A stretch of DNA of 41,249 bases from a virus. The notes beneath the pieces were generated by a model, which worked only from the letters and a program-made list of their open reading frames with translations, was not told the DNA's origin and searched no databases. The position numbers and the translations under genes were made by a program. The stretch spans positions 1-41,249 of IMG/VR virus record IMGVR_UViG_3300031673_000161, one strand, 5' to 3'. Shown here piece after piece: positions 7,212 through 12,994 of the stretch. How positions within the stretch are numbered: position 1 is the first letter of the stretch; the number at the start of each line of letters is the position of its first letter.

Positions 7212-7213
7212 TT

Positions 7214-7396
7214 TTATTCAACCTTTCCGCCCGCTCTTTTAACTTCATCAATGTAATCCTGCTTTTCCCTTAACATATCAAATTTAGATAAATCCTCCTC
7301 ACAACCATAAGCATTTACAATTTTACTATTAAGCCTGCATTTCCAATTTCCCCTAAAATCAATATACTGGAATGGACATTCCTTACATTTATTCAT
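7214..7396 (-). CDS. Small Cys-motif protein, 60 aa
   Basis: The 60-residue protein has a CxxC at residues 4-7 and further Cys at 20 and 32, which could bind one zinc or iron-sulfur centre, followed by a charged helix. It is directly upstream of the RecB-like nuclease with a 2-nt gap, so the two are probably co-translated. No named family. Confidence 0.7.
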   Translation of the reverse strand: MNKCKECPFQYIDFRGNWKCRLNSKIVNAYGCEEDLSKFDMLREKQDYIDEVKRAGGKVE

Positions 7397-7409
7397 TATT
7401 TCTCCCTTC

Positions 7410-7562
7410 TCATATTAAGCACCAGCCACGGCATTTACCTGATTTATTATATGGGCAACTCTTTTTCTTTTTGGCACATCTGTTATTAACTTTTTTAATT
7501 CTGTTATTTCCATATTCTTTGAAGAAGTTATCTATTCTTTTTTGTATTTCAGTTAATGCCAT
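7410..7562 (-). CDS. Small Cys-rich protein, 50 aa
   Basis: The ATG frame of 50 residues begins directly after the upstream TAG, with AGGGG about 6 nt ahead. Its C-terminal half has four Cys (29, 36, 44, 48) in a very basic context (CAKKKKSC), suggesting a compact zinc-binding nucleic-acid-contacting protein. Not recognised as a named family. Confidence 0.7.
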   Translation of the reverse strand: MALTEIQKRIDNFFKEYGNNRIKKVNNRCAKKKKSCPYNKSGKCRGWCLI

Positions 7563-8018
7563 CTAATTCCCCTTTCCCTCTGTTAATTGAAACCTACTAT
7601 CTATCATTTTTTCGTATAAAGTTCTGCCATCTTTCATCGTCATATAAGGCAGAAATATCTGTTCCATTTGAACCATCTCTGTTTCTAAAATTGCCATTTG
7701 TGCCTTAACCCAATAAAGAATTATTCTCCAAGAAACTCTTAGGGCTTGATGCTCATTTACAAACCCTGCCGATATTGTTTTTTCCTCATGTTGTTGTTTT
7801 AAAATTTTATAAACTGGTTCTGGATTACAGGGGAGTTGTATTGCCATATCTCCATGTTGTGTACTTACCATAAAAGATAAGGATTTAATTTTTCCTTCAC
7901 CGTCATAATCAGATAGTATGGATTTAGCACCGTGAGAAGTTAATACCTCTTGAATTTCAGCCACGGTTTTTTGCGGTTCTATTTTAGTTGTATATGTAAA
8001 TAATCCTTTTTTACTCAT
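7563..8018 (-). CDS. Conserved phage protein, 151 aa
   Basis: The protein has a YTTKIEPQKTVAEIQEVL start, a strand-rich middle (LSFMV, MAIQLP) and a C-terminal helix with RVSWRIILYWVKAQMA and FLPYM. This is a pattern I have seen in a widespread phage and mobile-element family without known function. GGGGGGT sits 6 nt ahead of the ATG at 8018, and the upstream stop overlaps that ATG by 8 nt, so 8018 is preferred over the ATG at 8024. Confidence 0.8.
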   Translation of the reverse strand: MSKKGLFTYTTKIEPQKTVAEIQEVLTSHGAKSILSDYDGEGKIKSLSFMVSTQHGDMAIQLPCNPEPVYKILKQQHEEKTISAGFVNEHQALRVSWRIILYWVKAQMAILETEMVQMEQIFLPYMTMKDGRTLYEKMIDSRFQLTEGKGN

Positions 8019-8145
8019 TTTCATACCCCCCGCACTCCTCAGTTGGATCTTCCAGGTTGCAATTAGAACAAGCTAGATTTTTACAGTTTTCATCTATGCA
8101 GGTATTGCATAAACATCTATCACATACTTTTAGTATTGTTTTCAT
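8011..8145 (-). CDS. Cys-rich microprotein, 44 aa
   Basis: This 44-residue frame has eight Cys (8, 11, 13, 16, 21, 26, 29, 38), enough for two metal sites. The start overlaps the YopX stop (ATGA) and its stop overlaps the downstream ATG by 8 nt (ATGAGTAA). It is acidic at the C-terminus. Together with the 50- and 60-aa neighbours it makes a group of small Cys proteins around the nuclease gene. Confidence 0.7.
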   Translation of the reverse strand: MKTILKVCDRCLCNTCIDENCKNLACSNCNLEDPTEECGGYENE

Positions 8146-8477
8146 TTTAATAACTCTGGATTTTTATATATATTGCCGATGATTTCTAAAAATTTGAATT
8201 GACCTAGTCTTTTAAATCCATAATCTTTTGTTTCCACCCCAAACATTCCATCTTTAAAAATTACTAAATAATTAAAGTTAGCCATTTCGATAATTTCCCC
8301 AATATCTCCCTCATAAATTTCCTTACAATTTTTATCTTTTAATCCTGTATATTGCATAGGTTTAGACCAATGATTTGCTATATCTTTAAAATCAGAAAAT
8401 CTTATACACTCATCTTCTTTGAAATATCTCATACAATTATTTAATTTATCCCAAGCTCTAAATTTAATTTCTCTCAT
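8142..8477 (-). CDS. YopX family protein
   Basis: The 111-residue sequence carries the YopX hallmarks: IKFRAWDK at the start, MQYTGLKDKNCKEIYEGDI in the middle and FLEIIGNIYKNPELL at the end. YopX proteins are common in Firmicute phages; their biochemical role is unknown. It ends PELLK-stop, where the tail codons supply the GAG-type ribosome binding site of the next gene. Confidence 0.95.
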   Translation of the reverse strand: MREIKFRAWDKLNNCMRYFKEDECIRFSDFKDIANHWSKPMQYTGLKDKNCKEIYEGDIGEIIEMANFNYLVIFKDGMFGVETKDYGFKRLGQFKFLEIIGNIYKNPELLK

Positions 8478-9478
8478 TTTATTAACCTCTTTCCTATTTC
8501 AGTAATTACATTTGTTGTAACAGCATTGCCAAGCATTTTATATCTCTGTGTATCACTTACTCCCCCTGTCCAGTTATCTGGGAATCCCTGTAATCTTTCA
8601 CATTCTATTGGGGTTAAACGCCTTATAGATAATCCCTTAAATCCAATTTCTGGAGTTCTACCACTTCTTAAACAACTTCGATTATCTCTTCCGTCTCTCA
8701 TTATCATTGTCCTCTGTCCGTGGTTAAGCCACCCTTTATAATAATTGCTGTCAATGGCGTGGACGATTTGTCTATTAATTTCTGAATATGTGTTATTTGT
8801 TTCTCCGATAGGAAATACTTCCGGTCTACATTCTCCTCTAAGATGTCCGACAATGAACACCCTTTCCCTATTCTGTGGGACTCCGAAATCCTTGCTGTTA
8901 AGCACCTGCCATTGAACGTCATACCCCAATTCATAAAGGGTATAGATAATGGTTCTAAATGTTGTTCCATTATCATGTGAAAGCAACCCTTTGACATTTT
9001 CAAGTAGAAAATATCCAGGCTTTTTATGATGTAGTATTCTTGCAATGTCAAAAAAGAGAGTACCTCGTGTATCTTCAAATCCTTTCCGTTTGCCAGCAAT
9101 CGAGAAAGCTTGGCAAGGGAATCCACTTGTGAGCAAATCGTGGTCGGGGATTTCATCAACGTCAACTGTTGTGATATCTCTTGTGTCTGGTTTTTCCCTA
9201 AAGTTTTTTTCATAGATTTTTGCTGCGTATTTATCCCATTCATTGGCATAGACACAAGTAAGTGTTCTATTGTTTGGGTTGCTGTTAAATTGTTTGCAAT
9301 ATCGTCTTGTCTTATTTTCAATTCCTTGCCCCTGCGTGGACTCCAATCTTTGCCCCGCCTCTTCATTTTTTTTCGTATTTGTTTGGCCTCTTCCGTCCTG
9401 GTTTCTGTCAACGCTTTCCAATCCATATCTAAATCCCCCAATACCTGCAAATAATTCTATAAATCTAATTTCTCTTAT
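8474..9478 (-). CDS. C5-cytosine DNA methyltransferase (Dcm-type), probable AUA start
   Basis: All C5 methyltransferase motifs are present if the frame is read from 9478: motif I ELFAGIGGF (residues 8-16), PC loop with Cys122 (FPCQAF), ENV (160-162), QNRER (202-206), a target-recognition region, then RRLTPIECERLQGFP and the closing GNAV motif. The first standard start in frame is TTG 9421, which would remove motif I. Between an upstream in-frame TAG and motif I there is no ATG, GTG or TTG, but AGGAG lies 6 nt before an ATA at 9478. Total 334 residues. An unusual, polar insert of about 50 residues separates motif I from CVYANEWDKYA. Base composition is richer in GC than neighbours. Confidence 0.9.
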   Translation of the reverse strand: MREIRFIELFAGIGGFRYGLESVDRNQDGRGQTNTKKNEEAGQRLESTQGQGIENKTRRYCKQFNSNPNNRTLTCVYANEWDKYAAKIYEKNFREKPDTRDITTVDVDEIPDHDLLTSGFPCQAFSIAGKRKGFEDTRGTLFFDIARILHHKKPGYFLLENVKGLLSHDNGTTFRTIIYTLYELGYDVQWQVLNSKDFGVPQNRERVFIVGHLRGECRPEVFPIGETNNTYSEINRQIVHAIDSNYYKGWLNHGQRTMIMRDGRDNRSCLRSGRTPEIGFKGLSIRRLTPIECERLQGFPDNWTGGVSDTQRYKMLGNAVTTNVITEIGKRLIK

Positions 9479-9585
9479 TTCAAACTCCTATAATCTCTTA
9501 TTTCCATTTTATATTGGCAAGGGCAGAATACTCCTAAACCACCCTTGCCTTTTGCCAAGAAAGGAGGTGATTCCTGCTGTGGCAA
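9475..9585 (-). CDS. Possible leader peptide of the dcm gene, 36 aa
   Basis: From a TTG at 9585 a 36-codon frame ends in TAA overlapping the proposed ATA start of the methyltransferase (ATAA). It holds CPCQYK and ends RDYRSLK. There is no good ribosome binding site before the TTG, so this may be only the reading of a structured leader. It is in the same frame as the 30-aa gene upstream. Confidence 0.25.
   Translation of the reverse strand: MPQQESPPFLAKGKGGLGVFCPCQYKMEIRDYRSLK
9485..9571 (-). promoter_or_regulatory. Structured leader of the dcm gene with anti-SD-like sequence
   Basis: The leader RNA contains ATCACCTCCTTTCT (9558-9571), identical over 14 nt to the conserved 16S rRNA 3' tail including the anti-Shine-Dalgarno. 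It also has an 8-bp hairpin (GGCAAGGG/CCCTTGCC, 9516-9549) with AGGAG in its loop, and the AGGAG used by the methyltransferase (9485-9489). Pairing of the CCTCC segment with either AGGAG would hide ribosome binding sites, so translational control is inferred. Confidence 0.45.
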
Positions 9586-9594
9586 ATTAATATT

Positions 9595-9687
9595 TTATTT
9601 ATTTTCATGCCATTCCCTTAAATAAGCACGGTTCATTTCTTTTATCTCTTTTATAATTGCTCTTAATATTTGTTTTAGTTTATTCAT
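9595..9687 (-). CDS. Microprotein, 30 aa
   Basis: A 30-residue basic helical frame (starts MNKLKQIL, ends REWHENK) starts 2 nt after the stop of the XRE regulator gene. It has no clear ribosome binding site of its own and would depend on coupling. No family recognised. Confidence 0.4.
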   Translation of the reverse strand: MNKLKQILRAIIKEIKEMNRAYLREWHENK

Positions 9688-9689
9688 TG

Positions 9690-9914
9690 TTATTTATTAT
9701 TTTTTATAATTTCCAAATCCTTATCTTTATATAAATCAATAACTAAACAATTTAAAATTCTCGCTATTTTTAGCAAGGTATCCATTGAGGGCAAAACTTT
9801 TCCTGTTTCTATATGTGACATTAAACTTCTATTGATTTTCAACTTATTAGCCAGTTCTTGTTGGCTAATTCCTCTTTCGTCTCGTAATGTTTGAATCATT
9901 AATTTTTCTTTCAT
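9690..9914 (-). CDS. XRE-family transcriptional regulator, 74 aa
   Basis: A classic single-domain helix-turn-helix of the Xre/Cro type: IQTLRDERGISQQELANKL with recognition helix around INRSLMSHIE and the closing PSMDTLLKIARIL. Such proteins bind operators as dimers and act as Cro-like or repressor-like switches. Two dyad sequences lie within 85 bp upstream and are candidate operators. AAGGG precedes the ATG. Confidence 0.93.
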   Translation of the reverse strand: MKEKLMIQTLRDERGISQQELANKLKINRSLMSHIETGKVLPSMDTLLKIARILNCLVIDLYKDKDLEIIKNNK

Positions 9915-9935
9915 TTAAGCCCTTATGTTCTTTTT

Positions 9936-9996
9936 AAACATAATTCTATAAATAGTATGTTTACGTTCACCAGAGAACTGTTAACAATATGTTAAC
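9936..9996. promoter_or_regulatory. Two operator-like dyads upstream of the XRE gene
   Basis: GTTAACA-ATA-TGTTAAC (9980-9996) is a perfect 17-bp dyad. AAACATA (9936-9942) and TATGTTT (9956-9962) form a second dyad with an inner CTAT/ATAG. Both lie in the non-coding gap ahead of the 74-aa regulator gene, the expected place for autoregulatory operators. No convincing promoter hexamers were found between them. Confidence 0.5.
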
Positions 9997-10012
9997 TGCG
10001 TCTCCGATTAAA

Positions 10013-10135
10013 TTAGGTCGATACATCAAATCCTTTTCTCTGTATCCTTCTTTGCAATCCATATATTTCTTTTGCTATCTTTTTAAATTTGTAAAACAGT
10101 ATCCTTTTCCTTAACCAGCTTTTAAATTTATACAT
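10013..10135 (-). CDS. Small basic protein, 40 aa
   Basis: A 40-residue, strongly basic frame (starts MYKFKSWLRKR) with an excellent GAGGAG site 6 nt before the ATG. About a third of residues are Lys or Arg, so nucleic-acid binding is possible. It lies between the HNH gene and the XRE regulator. No family recognised. Confidence 0.6.
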   Translation of the reverse strand: MYKFKSWLRKRILFYKFKKIAKEIYGLQRRIQRKGFDVST

Positions 10136-10161
10136 TCTTACTCCTCATTAATAATTACAAT

Positions 10162-10596
10162 CTATATAATTTCTGATAATTGTTTTTCTAACCATTCTTT
10201 TTTCCCGGGAATTCTAAGCCAGTAATAAATAGTACCCTTTGAAACCCCAAATCTATTTGCTATTACTCTTACCGGTATATCGTATTTAAGAACATATTTG
10301 GTAGGCCTACCCTTCACTGATTTACCCCCACTATTACAATGCAATGGATCGTGACAATTTCTACACAAAGCTATTAAATTATCTATAGAATGATTACTCT
10401 TATCTCCATCTATGTGATGAACTAGGTTTGCAGGTTTACCACAAATTTCACACTTGCCTTTTGATTTTTTTAAAACTTCAATTCTTCTTTTCTTTAATAA
10501 GATATGGTTAGGATATTCAGAAACCCCATTATTCCAGCGAGGATTACCTTCTCCTGTCATTATTTTTTTGTGCATTTCTCTTAAATCTTTACGCAT
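10162..10596 (-). CDS. HNH endonuclease with C-terminal helix-turn-helix
   Basis: The 144-residue protein has an N-terminal NPRWNNG block, a zinc-stabilised HNH core (Cys49, Cys52, His60-61, Cys78, Cys81, His82, with IDGDKSN between) and a C-terminal helix-turn-helix (about 108-127, VIANRFGVSKGTIYYWL) for DNA targeting. It looks like a small homing endonuclease inserted between two regulators. Confidence 0.93.
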   Translation of the reverse strand: MRKDLREMHKKIMTGEGNPRWNNGVSEYPNHILLKKRRIEVLKKSKGKCEICGKPANLVHHIDGDKSNHSIDNLIALCRNCHDPLHCNSGGKSVKGRPTKYVLKYDIPVRVIANRFGVSKGTIYYWLRIPGKKEWLEKQLSEII

Positions 10597-10632
10597 TAGT
10601 TTTAATTTATTATATTAATATCTTTATTCTCT

Positions 10633-10830
10633 TTATATTTCGCCTTCGTTAAAAAATAATTTATCAATTGGAATATTTAGATATACTGATATAAGTTTAA
10701 TATATTTTCTACGTGGATAATTTTTACCTTGTGTCCAGTTATTGACACGTTGAGGACTTACATTTAATTGTCTTGCAAGCTCAGCTTTTGTAATGCGTTT
10801 CTGATATAAAATTTCATTTAAATTATTCAT
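10633..10830 (-). CDS. XRE-family regulator, first gene of the left operon
   Basis: From the ATG at 10830 the product is 65 residues with a lambda-repressor-like helix-turn-helix (AELARQLNVSPQRVNNWTQG). It is the promoter-proximal gene of the leftward operon. The -10 box ends only 7 bp before this ATG and no Shine-Dalgarno is present, so the mRNA is probably leaderless, as for some phage repressors. An ATG at 10839 lies inside the -10 region and is unlikely. Confidence 0.9.
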   Translation of the reverse strand: MNNLNEILYQKRITKAELARQLNVSPQRVNNWTQGKNYPRRKYIKLISVYLNIPIDKLFFNEGEI

Positions 10831-10837
10831 ATTTCTC

Positions 10838-10865
10838 ATTATAAAGGTTATTTTTAGATTGTCAA
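10838..10865 (-). promoter_or_regulatory. Consensus sigma-A promoter for the left operon
   Basis: TTGACA (10865-10860) and TATAAT (10843-10838) are both exact consensus hexamers separated by 16 bp on the minus strand. Predicted transcription starts at or next to the ATG at 10830. It lies just downstream of the terminator at 10923-10976, so it opens an independent unit. Confidence 0.85.
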
Positions 10866-10902
10866 TAGAAATTTTATTTAATTAGAAAAACTTTTTGACA
10901 AT
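10858..10902. repeat. Inverted repeat over the promoter
   Basis: ATTGTCAA (10858-10865) covers the -35 box, and its complement TTGACAAT (10895-10902) lies about 30 bp upstream. The second copy reads as a TTGACA on the plus strand, without a matching -10. A binding site for one of the XRE proteins is a reasonable guess. Confidence 0.45.
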
Positions 10903-10922
10903 ATAAACAACAAATTTTAGGG

Positions 10923-10976
10923 CAAAAAAAATAGGGTAGCAATATACCAATAATTAATATTGATATACCACTACCC
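10923..10976 (-). terminator. Strong Rho-independent terminator of the late operon
   Basis: On the minus strand a 19-bp stem, GGGTAG... to ...CTACCC (10976-10934), pairs completely if G-U pairs are allowed, around a 5-nt loop. It is followed by TATTTTTTTT. It closes transcription coming from the lysis genes and the tRNA-like element. Confidence 0.92.
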
Positions 10977-10980
10977 AAAT

Positions 10981-11075
10981 TGGTGGACGTGGTGATGAAT
11001 CGAACATCACGTTGACTAGACTAACCGAACGTGAAACACATTCCAAAATTAACCTGCCCGAACCTGGACACGCCC
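10981..11075 (-). ncRNA. tRNA-like element ending in ACCA
   Basis: The 95-nt element has a 7-bp acceptor-like stem (GGGCGTG with CACGTCC, one G-U), followed at the 3' end by ACCA. It also has a T-arm with TTCGATT loop closed by 6 bp (GTGATG/CATCAC), giving a 13-bp coaxial stack. The rest (58 nt, length like a class II tRNA) does not give a 5-bp/7-nt anticodon arm; I find only a 5-bp stem with a 4-nt loop (TGGAA/TTTCA) and a CGTT/AACG stem. It is 4 nt upstream of the terminator. It may be an aberrant tRNA gene, a decayed tRNA or a tRNA mimic. Confidence 0.5.
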
Positions 11076-11115
11076 CATATACGCAAAAGATTACCACTCT
11101 ATTTTATTAAACTTA

Positions 11116-11349
11116 CTAAGTCTTCTTATAAATATCATATAACCCGCTTGCAACTAATCCTACTGCGACAAAGCCCTTAACAACATCTGGTGCATACAAA
11201 CCAATAGCATAAATTACAGCGCCTACCCCAGCGGATATGAGCAGATACCACTGCCCCAAGCTTTCACCGGTAGCTTTCTTTATTACATTTACTATCGCAA
11301 CAGTTATAATTACAAGTACGGCAATATCTAAAAAATCTATGTTAAACAT
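11116..11349 (-). CDS. Holin-like small membrane protein
   Basis: The 77-residue product has two or three hydrophobic segments (about 8-22, 34-50, 57-70) separated by short charged turns, and a basic C-terminal tail. This fits a phage holin or a related pore protein that releases endolysin through the membrane. It is the last protein gene before the tRNA-like element and terminator. GGGAGGTG lies about 5 nt before the ATG. Confidence 0.7.
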   Translation of the reverse strand: MFNIDFLDIAVLVIITVAIVNVIKKATGESLGQWYLLISAGVGAVIYAIGLYAPDVVKGFVAVGLVASGLYDIYKKT

Positions 11350-11360
11350 TATTCACCTCC

Positions 11361-11636
11361 CTAGCATTTACTAAATCCACATATAATACAATAAGGGCAG
11401 TTACCCCCATTTTGTAATTCTGCCTTACAACGTGGACAAATATTTTCGTCTATCAACTTATTAATTTCTGATGTATCCATTTTACATAAATTATAGTCCC
11501 TCATTCTTTCTGTTAAATCTTCATTCAATTTATTAATTTCTTGTGGGGTTATATTTTTTATTGTCAATTTATTTATCCTTTCTAATTGGTCAAAAACGTT
11601 TACACTTATTAAAATGTGTCTATGATTTAATCCCAT
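11361..11636 (-). CDS. Hypothetical protein with C-terminal zinc ribbon, 91 aa
   Basis: A helical N-terminal half is followed by a ribbon-like C-terminus (CPRC near 68-71, then CPYC, IC and a final Cys) that should bind zinc. It overlaps the upstream 76-aa gene by 10 nt. Role unknown. Confidence 0.72.
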   Translation of the reverse strand: MGLNHRHILISVNVFDQLERINKLTIKNITPQEINKLNEDLTERMRDYNLCKMDTSEINKLIDENICPRCKAELQNGGNCPYCIICGFSKC

Positions 11637-11857
11637 AATTTTAAAGTTTCTTCCTCTAATAGTTCACGTAGCCTATCCCTTACCTTACTGGCAAATTCTT
11701 GTTCTTCTGGAGTATTTTTATATGAGTTATATTTGATTATATTCCTTAGCCAGTTATCCAGGTCTTGCAATAAGTATCTATACTTGTTGCCATTTATGGC
11801 ATTATAATATTCTTCCTGCTCTGTTGCGGTATCAAATTCTAATTTTAATTTTGGCAT
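11627..11857 (-). CDS. Hypothetical phage protein, 76 aa
   Basis: The product is charged and helical, starting with KLKLEFDTATEQEEYYNAI and containing DNWLRNIIKY and RDRLRELLEEE. Similar short proteins are common beside phage lysis genes, but no function is known to me. It is the first gene after the regulatory stretch at 11870-12003. Confidence 0.72.
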   Translation of the reverse strand: MPKLKLEFDTATEQEEYYNAINGNKYRYLLQDLDNWLRNIIKYNSYKNTPEEQEFASKVRDRLRELLEEETLKLWD

Positions 11858-11869
11858 AATTTATTATCC

Positions 11870-12003
11870 TTGTTCACAACTAGTGAACAACTTTAATTAG
11901 TGGACAGATTTATAGTTGTAAACTTGTTTCATTAAATCCCGATATTTCAACGTTTGTTGAAACAGGTATATTTTATGGTTATATAACTATGTTTTATGGT
12001 TAT
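11870..12003. promoter_or_regulatory. Cluster of dyads and direct repeats, possible operator region
   Basis: This gap holds TTGTTCAC-aacta-GTGAACAA (11870-11890), TTTCAAC-gttt-GTTGAAA (11945-11962) and two direct copies of TTTTATGGTTAT (11971-11982, 11992-12003) exactly 21 bp apart, i.e. two helical turns. A possible minus-strand promoter, TTTACA-17-TAATTA, lies between the dyads, ahead of the 76-aa gene. A third TATGGTTAT is at 13004-13012. Confidence 0.4.
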
Positions 12004-12037
12004 TATAACTTTTGATTACACTTGTCATTAAACTTGA

Positions 12038-12142
12038 TTACATAAAACTTTTTGAAAGAGAACGCATTTCAGATTTTAAGCAGTCATAACATTGTTCAAG
12101 AGCAAGTACATCTTTGGTACAGTGTTTTACCAATTCATCAAT
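12038..12142 (-). other. Open frame continuing after the phosphoesterase TAG stop
   Basis: Directly after the TAG of the phosphoesterase gene the same frame stays open for 34 codons to TAA, with a protein-like sequence (LVKHCTKDVLALEQCY). Within it a TTG could start a 31-residue peptide, but there is no ribosome binding site. It may be the remnant of a longer C-terminus cut by a new amber stop. Confidence 0.25.
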
Positions 12143-12967
12143 CTATATGGAAACATGAATATCTTTCTTATATCCATAAAGTCTTATTCTGGGACTTCCC
12201 GTTTTAGCAGGTCTATATTTCTTTTCTAAAGCATAACCACCATAATCTAACCAACTAGATGAACTTGCAAAAGTTTGTACTGTAGTTTTCATTTGGTTAT
12301 TTCTACTATCTACTATGACGGGTTCTAATTTAAAAGTTAGCATATCATGAAAATGAGCTTGAATATATAAATCACAATTTTTAACTATTTCAGATAATCC
12401 CATTAATTTATTTATCTTTCCCGCCAGAGTGGTAGCACCACCAGTACCATGAGCTACATAAAAAGAATATACTGCTGGTTTATCCTGTTTACCATTAATT
12501 CTACCAAACCTAACAACTCCAGTATAATCTCCAAAATGATATTTATCTTCTATTCCTAAAAACTTGCAAATATCAAATACAACTTCGTCTGTAGTTTCAT
12601 TAAAAATATGATTATCGTGATTGCCCGGAATAACCATATCTATTTGTGAAATAATAGGTCTAAGCAATTCTTCTGCTTTTAACTTAGCATCTTTAAGTGA
12701 GTATTCCGCTTCGTGCATATTCCCAGGAGTACCATCAAGAATTGCATCTAATATATCCCCCAATACCCAAGCACGTCTACTATTCTTTTCAGCTATCCAT
12801 TTAACATAACCTTTAAATTTATTTTCATTAAAATATCTTGAACCTATATGCATACAGGAAAGTGGAATAATATCTAACTTTTCCCAATCTTTACTATAAT
12901 CAAGTTCTATATACTTTATTGTTTTTATTTTACCGTGTATCTCAGGGAAGTCTTTTATTATTTTAAT
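12143..12967 (-). CDS. Calcineurin-like metallophosphoesterase, probable AUU start
   Basis: The protein shows the metallophosphoesterase set: IIPLSCMHIGS, VLGDILDA, IPGNHDNH, AHGTGG and QAHFHD, which bind two metals and hydrolyse a phosphoester. The first ATG (12853) lies inside the first motif and would cut off strand 1. The frame stays open upstream to a TAA with no ATG, GTG or TTG, and AAGGAGG lies 5 nt before an ATT at 12967. From there it is 274 residues. The substrate is unknown; its place in the lysis region downstream of an RNA-like segment is unusual. Confidence 0.88.
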   Translation of the reverse strand: MKIIKDFPEIHGKIKTIKYIELDYSKDWEKLDIIPLSCMHIGSRYFNENKFKGYVKWIAEKNSRRAWVLGDILDAILDGTPGNMHEAEYSLKDAKLKAEELLRPIISQIDMVIPGNHDNHIFNETTDEVVFDICKFLGIEDKYHFGDYTGVVRFGRINGKQDKPAVYSFYVAHGTGGATTLAGKINKLMGLSEIVKNCDLYIQAHFHDMLTFKLEPVIVDSRNNQMKTTVQTFASSSSWLDYGGYALEKKYRPAKTGSPRIRLYGYKKDIHVSI

Positions 12968-12994
12968 AATAGCCTCCTTGTTAGATTAATATTT

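Noticed and set aside
8704-9450. A 248-codon open frame overlapping the C5 methyltransferase gene in another frame
   Set aside because: It has no recognisable motif, while the other frame holds every C5 methyltransferase motif; it is a shadow.
9558-9571. Plus-strand AAGGAGGTGAT as a ribosome binding site
   Set aside because: No usable start codon with a longer frame follows on the plus strand; the sequence is only meaningful as an anti-SD in the minus-strand leader.
10981-11075. A true tRNA-Sec gene
   Set aside because: The 13-bp acceptor/T stack and a TCA triplet are present, but the TCA is not in a 7-nt loop and no long D-stem forms.
12143-12145. Recoding of TAG as sense codon
   Set aside because: TAG also ends other genes cleanly (4276, 7563), so a general amber reassignment is not supported.
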